A stretch of DNA of 8,432 bases, taken from assembly GCA_016194795.1 (NCBI GenBank), contig JACQAX010000255.1, positions 1-8,432 on the forward strand, given 5' to 3'. Positions 6,370-8,432 of the stretch are shown in pieces. Numbering within the stretch: position 1 is the stretch's first letter; every line of letters starts with the position of its first letter. Source of the DNA: Deltaproteobacteria bacterium (GTDB lineage Bacteria > Bdellovibrionota > UBA1018 > UBA923). The notes beneath the pieces were generated by a model. The model was given only the letters and a program-made list of their open reading frames with translations, did not search any database and was not told the origin of the DNA. Position numbers and translations under genes: made by a program.

Positions 6370-7408
6370 TCTCGGCGGCAAGAAGATCGGCCCCGGCCAT
6401 CCCGTCTACGTGATCGCCGAAGCCGGCGTGAACCACAACGGCGACGTGAAGCTCGCCCTCGACCTCGTGCGCGAGGCCTCGAAGGCCGGCGCCGACTGCG
6501 TGAAGTTCCAGACGTTCAAGGCCGAGGCGATCGTGACGCAAAAAGCGCCGAAAGCGGCCTACCAGCTGCAAGTCACCGATCCGGGCGAGTCGCAGCTGGC
6601 GATGCTGAAAAAGCTCGAGCTCTCGAAAAACGCCTACGGCGAGCTCATCGCGCTTTGCAAGAAGCTCGGCATCCAGTTTCTCTCGACGCCCTACAACTTC
6701 AACGACGTCGACTTTCTCGAGGAGGTCGGCGTCGACGGCTACAAGATCGCCTCGGGACAGCTCGTCGAGCTGCCGTTCATCGAATACGTCGCCCGGCTCG
6801 GAAAGCCGATCTTCGTCTCGACCGGCATGGCCACGATGGACGAGGTGGCTGATTGCGTGAAGACGATTCGCGCGGCCGGCAACGAGCAGTTCGTCGTCCT
6901 GCAATGCACGACCAACTACCCATCGCCCACGGCCGACGCGAACCTGCGCGCCATGCTCACGATGGGCGAAAAGCTCGGTGTCACGATCGGCTACTCCGAC
7001 CACACCGAGACGAGCCACGCAGTGCTTGCGTCGGTCGCGCTTGGCGCGACCGTCGTCGAGAAACACTTCACGCTCGACCGAAAGCTTCCCGGCCCCGACC
7101 ACTCGTCGTCGTACGAGCCGCGCGAGTTCGCCGAGCTCGTCAGCGGCATCCGGCTCGTCGAGCAAGCGATGGGTAGCGCCGTCAAGACGCCCAGCGCGCT
7201 CGAGGCCAGGAACACCGTCGGCATGAGACGCAGCCTCGTCGCCGTGGTCGACATCAAGGCGGGCGCCGAGATCCGGCGCGAGCAGCTCGCCTTCAAACGC
7301 CCGGCCACCGGGCTCAAACCGAACTTGTTGAACCAGGTCGTCGGCAAGCGCGCCCGCAAGGACATCGCCGCCGACACGCCGCTGACCGAGGACCAGATCG
7401 AATGGTAA
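6347..7408 (+). CDS. neuB: NeuB-family nonulosonic acid synthase (sialic/legionaminic-type)
   Basis: A 353-aa enzyme, the usual length for the family. It would condense phosphoenolpyruvate with a 6-carbon amino sugar to make a 9-carbon nonulosonic acid. The TIM barrel (about 18-280) shows VIAEAGVNHNGD (22-33), KFQTF (53-57), FLSTPYNFNDVDFLE (111-125), GYKIASGQL (131-139), VSTGMATMDE (157-166), QCTTNYPSP (186-194), GYSDHT (215-220) and VEKHFTLDR (237-245), then GPDH. By family knowledge H219 and H240 are the metal-binding histidines. The C-terminal SAF antifreeze-like domain (about 290-353) begins RRSLVAVVDIKAGAEI and carries KRPATGLKP. The NYP in QCTTNYPSP fits sialic- or legionaminic-type synthases better than pseudaminic ones, but substrate assignment is tentative. 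It sits between a glycosyltransferase gene (23-bp overlap) and neuD (4-bp gap). Confidence 0.95.
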   Translation: MPAPRVLSLGGKKIGPGHPVYVIAEAGVNHNGDVKLALDLVREASKAGADCVKFQTFKAEAIVTQKAPKAAYQLQVTDPGESQLAMLKKLELSKNAYGELIALCKKLGIQFLSTPYNFNDVDFLEEVGVDGYKIASGQLVELPFIEYVARLGKPIFVSTGMATMDEVADCVKTIRAAGNEQFVVLQCTTNYPSPTADANLRAMLTMGEKLGVTIGYSDHTETSHAVLASVALGATVVEKHFTLDRKLPGPDHSSSYEPREFAELVSGIRLVEQAMGSAVKTPSALEARNTVGMRRSLVAVVDIKAGAEIRREQLAFKRPATGLKPNLLNQVVGKRARKDIAADTPLTEDQIEW

Positions 7409-7412
7409 CCGA

Positions 7413-8294
7413 ATGTTAAAAGAAAAGGTCGTCGTGTTCGGCTCGGGAACGCATGCCAAGGTCGTCGTCGACATCCTCGAGAAGGAAGGCCGTTACGAGA
7501 TCGCGGGCGTCATCGGCCCCGCTCGCCCCGACGGCGCGGGCCTCTGGAACCACCGCTGGCTCGGCGACGACTCGGCCATCGCGAAGCTCGGCATCCGCCA
7601 CGGCGTCGTGGCCGTCGGCGACAACTCGGTGCGCGCGAAAATCGCCGCGCAGGTCGCGCGCGAGCTACCGGGCTTCACGTTCGTGCCCGCGGTTCACCCC
7701 TCGGCCGTGCTCGGCCGCGGCGTCACGATCGGTGCCGGCACGGTCGTCATGGCCAGCGCGGTCGTCAACCCGGATTCGCGCATCGGGGCCCATTGCATCG
7801 TCAACACGCACGCCTCGCTCGACCACGACTGCGTGCTGGGCTTCGCGCGCGCAAACCGGACGACCGGTACCTTTAGCGCTCAGCGACCCGTCGTGTACTC
7901 GCGCTTGCGGCTGAACTCGTCGTTCAGGCGCGCAAGCTCGCCGAAGTTCTGCTCGAGCTTGGCCACCGCTCGCACGATGTCCTGCATGTCGTCGGGCGTG
8001 TTCGGGTTGCCCACCTGGAAGAACGCGAGATACTTCTCGTCGTTGAGCGCCTTGGCGTTCGGCGTGTGCGAGACGTCCTCGCGCGTGTACGGGTTCTCGT
8101 TGAGCAGGCGCGGAAAGCCGGTCGCCACCGGGATGCCCTCGGCGCGCAGCGCCTCGGCGAAGGTGTTGCGGCTGATTCCGGGCTGCGTGAACGTGAGCCC
8201 CACGCAGTACGGCGTGAACTCGCCGTCGTCGTTCGTGTTCTTGGCGAGCTTGAGGAACGAGAAGCGCGAGAGGCCGTCGGCGAGCGCGCGGTAG
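7413..8294 (+). CDS. neuD: NeuD-family sugar O/N-acyltransferase, broken after about residue 143
   Basis: The start ATG is 4 bp after the neuB stop, with no separate ribosome binding site, so translation is probably coupled. Residues 1-143 are clearly NeuD/PglD-like. They comprise an N-terminal Rossmann-type sugar-nucleotide domain (VVVFGSGTHAKVVVDILE, 6-23), then left-handed beta-helix hexapeptide repeats (HPSAVLGRGVTIGAGTVVMA, 95-114) up to NTHASLDHDCVLG (131-143), where H138 is the expected catalytic His. Family members continue with about 60-70 more residues of hexapeptide repeats that complete the acyl-CoA site. Here recognisable homology stops at 7841. The frame stays open to 8294 only because it runs antisense through a GC-rich aminotransferase gene; that tail is rich in Arg and Ser and resembles no acyltransferase. 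The gene is thus 3'-truncated and probably a pseudogene, or the contig is wrongly joined here. The useful annotation is 7413-7841. Confidence 0.75.
   Translation: MLKEKVVVFGSGTHAKVVVDILEKEGRYEIAGVIGPARPDGAGLWNHRWLGDDSAIAKLGIRHGVVAVGDNSVRAKIAAQVARELPGFTFVPAVHPSAVLGRGVTIGAGTVVMASAVVNPDSRIGAHCIVNTHASLDHDCVLGFARANRTTGTFSAQRPVVYSRLRLNSSFRRASSPKFCSSLATARTMSCMSSGVFGLPTWKNARYFSSLSALAFGVCETSSRVYGFSLSRRGKPVATGMPSARSASAKVLRLIPGCVNVSPTQYGVNSPSSFVFLASLRNEKRERPSASAR
7842..7879. other. Junction between truncated neuD and the convergent aminotransferase gene
   Basis: A 38-bp stretch separates the last recognisable neuD codon from the stop of the minus-strand aminotransferase gene. It contains a short inverted repeat ACCGG-ACGA-CCGGT (7855-7868) followed by TTT, and palindromes GGTACC (7866-7871) and AGCGCT (7875-7880). 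The hairpin could be a weak terminator, but five base pairs is little. No insertion-sequence end, target duplication or integrase site is recognisable. Confidence 0.45.
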
Positions 8295-8432
8295 TTCTTC
8301 TTGCGGATGCCGTTGAGCAGCTCCACTTTCTGGATCTGCGCGTAGCCGAGCGCGGCGAGCGGCTCGGGCAGGCGGAAGTTGTAGCCGACGGCCGCGTCGA
8401 TGACGTCCTGCGAGTCGATGCCGTCGAAGACC
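7880..8432 (-). CDS. DegT/DnrJ/EryC1 aminotransferase, C-terminal part (runs off the right edge)
   Basis: 183 residues are visible, read from the right edge (first full codon at 8431) to TGA at 7882-7880. The family signature GYNFRLPEPLAALGYAQIQKV lies near the start of the visible part, with GYN-x-R as the conserved block near the PLP pocket. It is followed by LLNGIRKKNYRALADGL, the usual helix, and the C-terminal domain with RNTFAEALRAEGIPVATGFP, matching the conserved 'L-x-x-x-GI' segment before the sugar-binding loop. The catalytic Lys and PLP-binding residues lie beyond the window. These PLP enzymes add an amino group to keto-sugar nucleotides, a step in making bacillosamine-, legionaminate- or pseudaminate-type precursors. 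The C-terminus (FSRKREYTTGR) looks complete. The gene is convergent with neuD, so it is not part of that operon. Substrate unknown. Confidence 0.88.
   Translation of the reverse strand, partial: VFDGIDSQDVIDAAVGYNFRLPEPLAALGYAQIQKVELLNGIRKKNYRALADGLSRFSFLKLAKNTNDDGEFTPYCVGLTFTQPGISRNTFAEALRAEGIPVATGFPRLLNENPYTREDVSHTPNAKALNDEKYLAFFQVGNPNTPDDMQDIVRAVAKLEQNFGELARLNDEFSRKREYTTGR

Noticed and set aside
4747..7474. Two long minus-strand open frames (4747-6381 and 5999-7474)
   Set aside because: They are antisense to the glycosyltransferase and neuB genes, whose products match known families over their length. The minus frames show no recognisable domain.
7855..7871. ACCGG/CCGGT hairpin as a bidirectional terminator
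   Set aside because: The stem is only five base pairs and is followed by just three T residues after ACC. It is kept as a note in the junction entry, not called.
7842..8294. Last 150 codons of the neuD frame as a real C-terminal fusion domain
   Set aside because: This stretch is exactly antisense to a well-conserved DegT C-terminus and reads as an Arg/Ser-rich string with no motifs.

Overview
The window comes from a GC-rich bacterium. Codons in the real genes mostly end in G or C, so long open frames appear on the opposite strand of almost every gene. The gene content is that of a surface- or flagellin-glycosylation locus built around nonulosonic (sialic-acid-like) sugars. The sequence alone does not fix the taxon. 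A Maf/DUF115 protein next to a NeuB synthase suggests a flagellated, probably Gram-negative bacterium, but that is inference.

Layout. Positions 1-4625 are one minus-strand operon, read from 4625 downward: a 67-aa protein of unknown function, a Maf/DUF115-type putative nonulosonate transferase, a cobalamin-binding-type radical SAM enzyme, a capsule-synthesis-like glycosyltransferase with an apparent internal deletion, and an aldo/keto reductase that runs off the left edge. Gaps are 3-26 bp, and the last two genes overlap by 14 bp. A 184-bp AT-richer divergent region (4626-4809) holds a good sigma70-type promoter for the minus operon. Positions 4810 to about 7841 form a plus-strand operon: a capsule-type glycosyltransferase with an intact K-x-H-P motif, a NeuB-family synthase with a strong ribosome binding site, and the first two thirds of a NeuD-family acyltransferase. 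NeuD homology stops abruptly just after its catalytic-His motif. Within 40 bp a convergent minus-strand DegT/DnrJ/EryC1 aminotransferase ends, and it runs off the right edge.

How the genes may work together (inference). DegT-type transamination and NeuD-type N-acylation usually prepare the amino sugar, and NeuB condenses a 6-carbon sugar with phosphoenolpyruvate to give a 9-carbon nonulosonic acid. The Maf/DUF115 protein and the two GT-B-like proteins would transfer sugars, and the radical SAM enzyme and aldo/keto reductase would tailor them. No CMP-sugar synthetase, flagellin gene, RNA gene, CRISPR array or mobile element is visible.

Points most worth checking are the NeuD/DegT junction, the missing K-x-H-P segment in the minus-strand glycosyltransferase, the B12-type radical SAM enzyme within a Maf operon, and the unknown 67-aa first gene.
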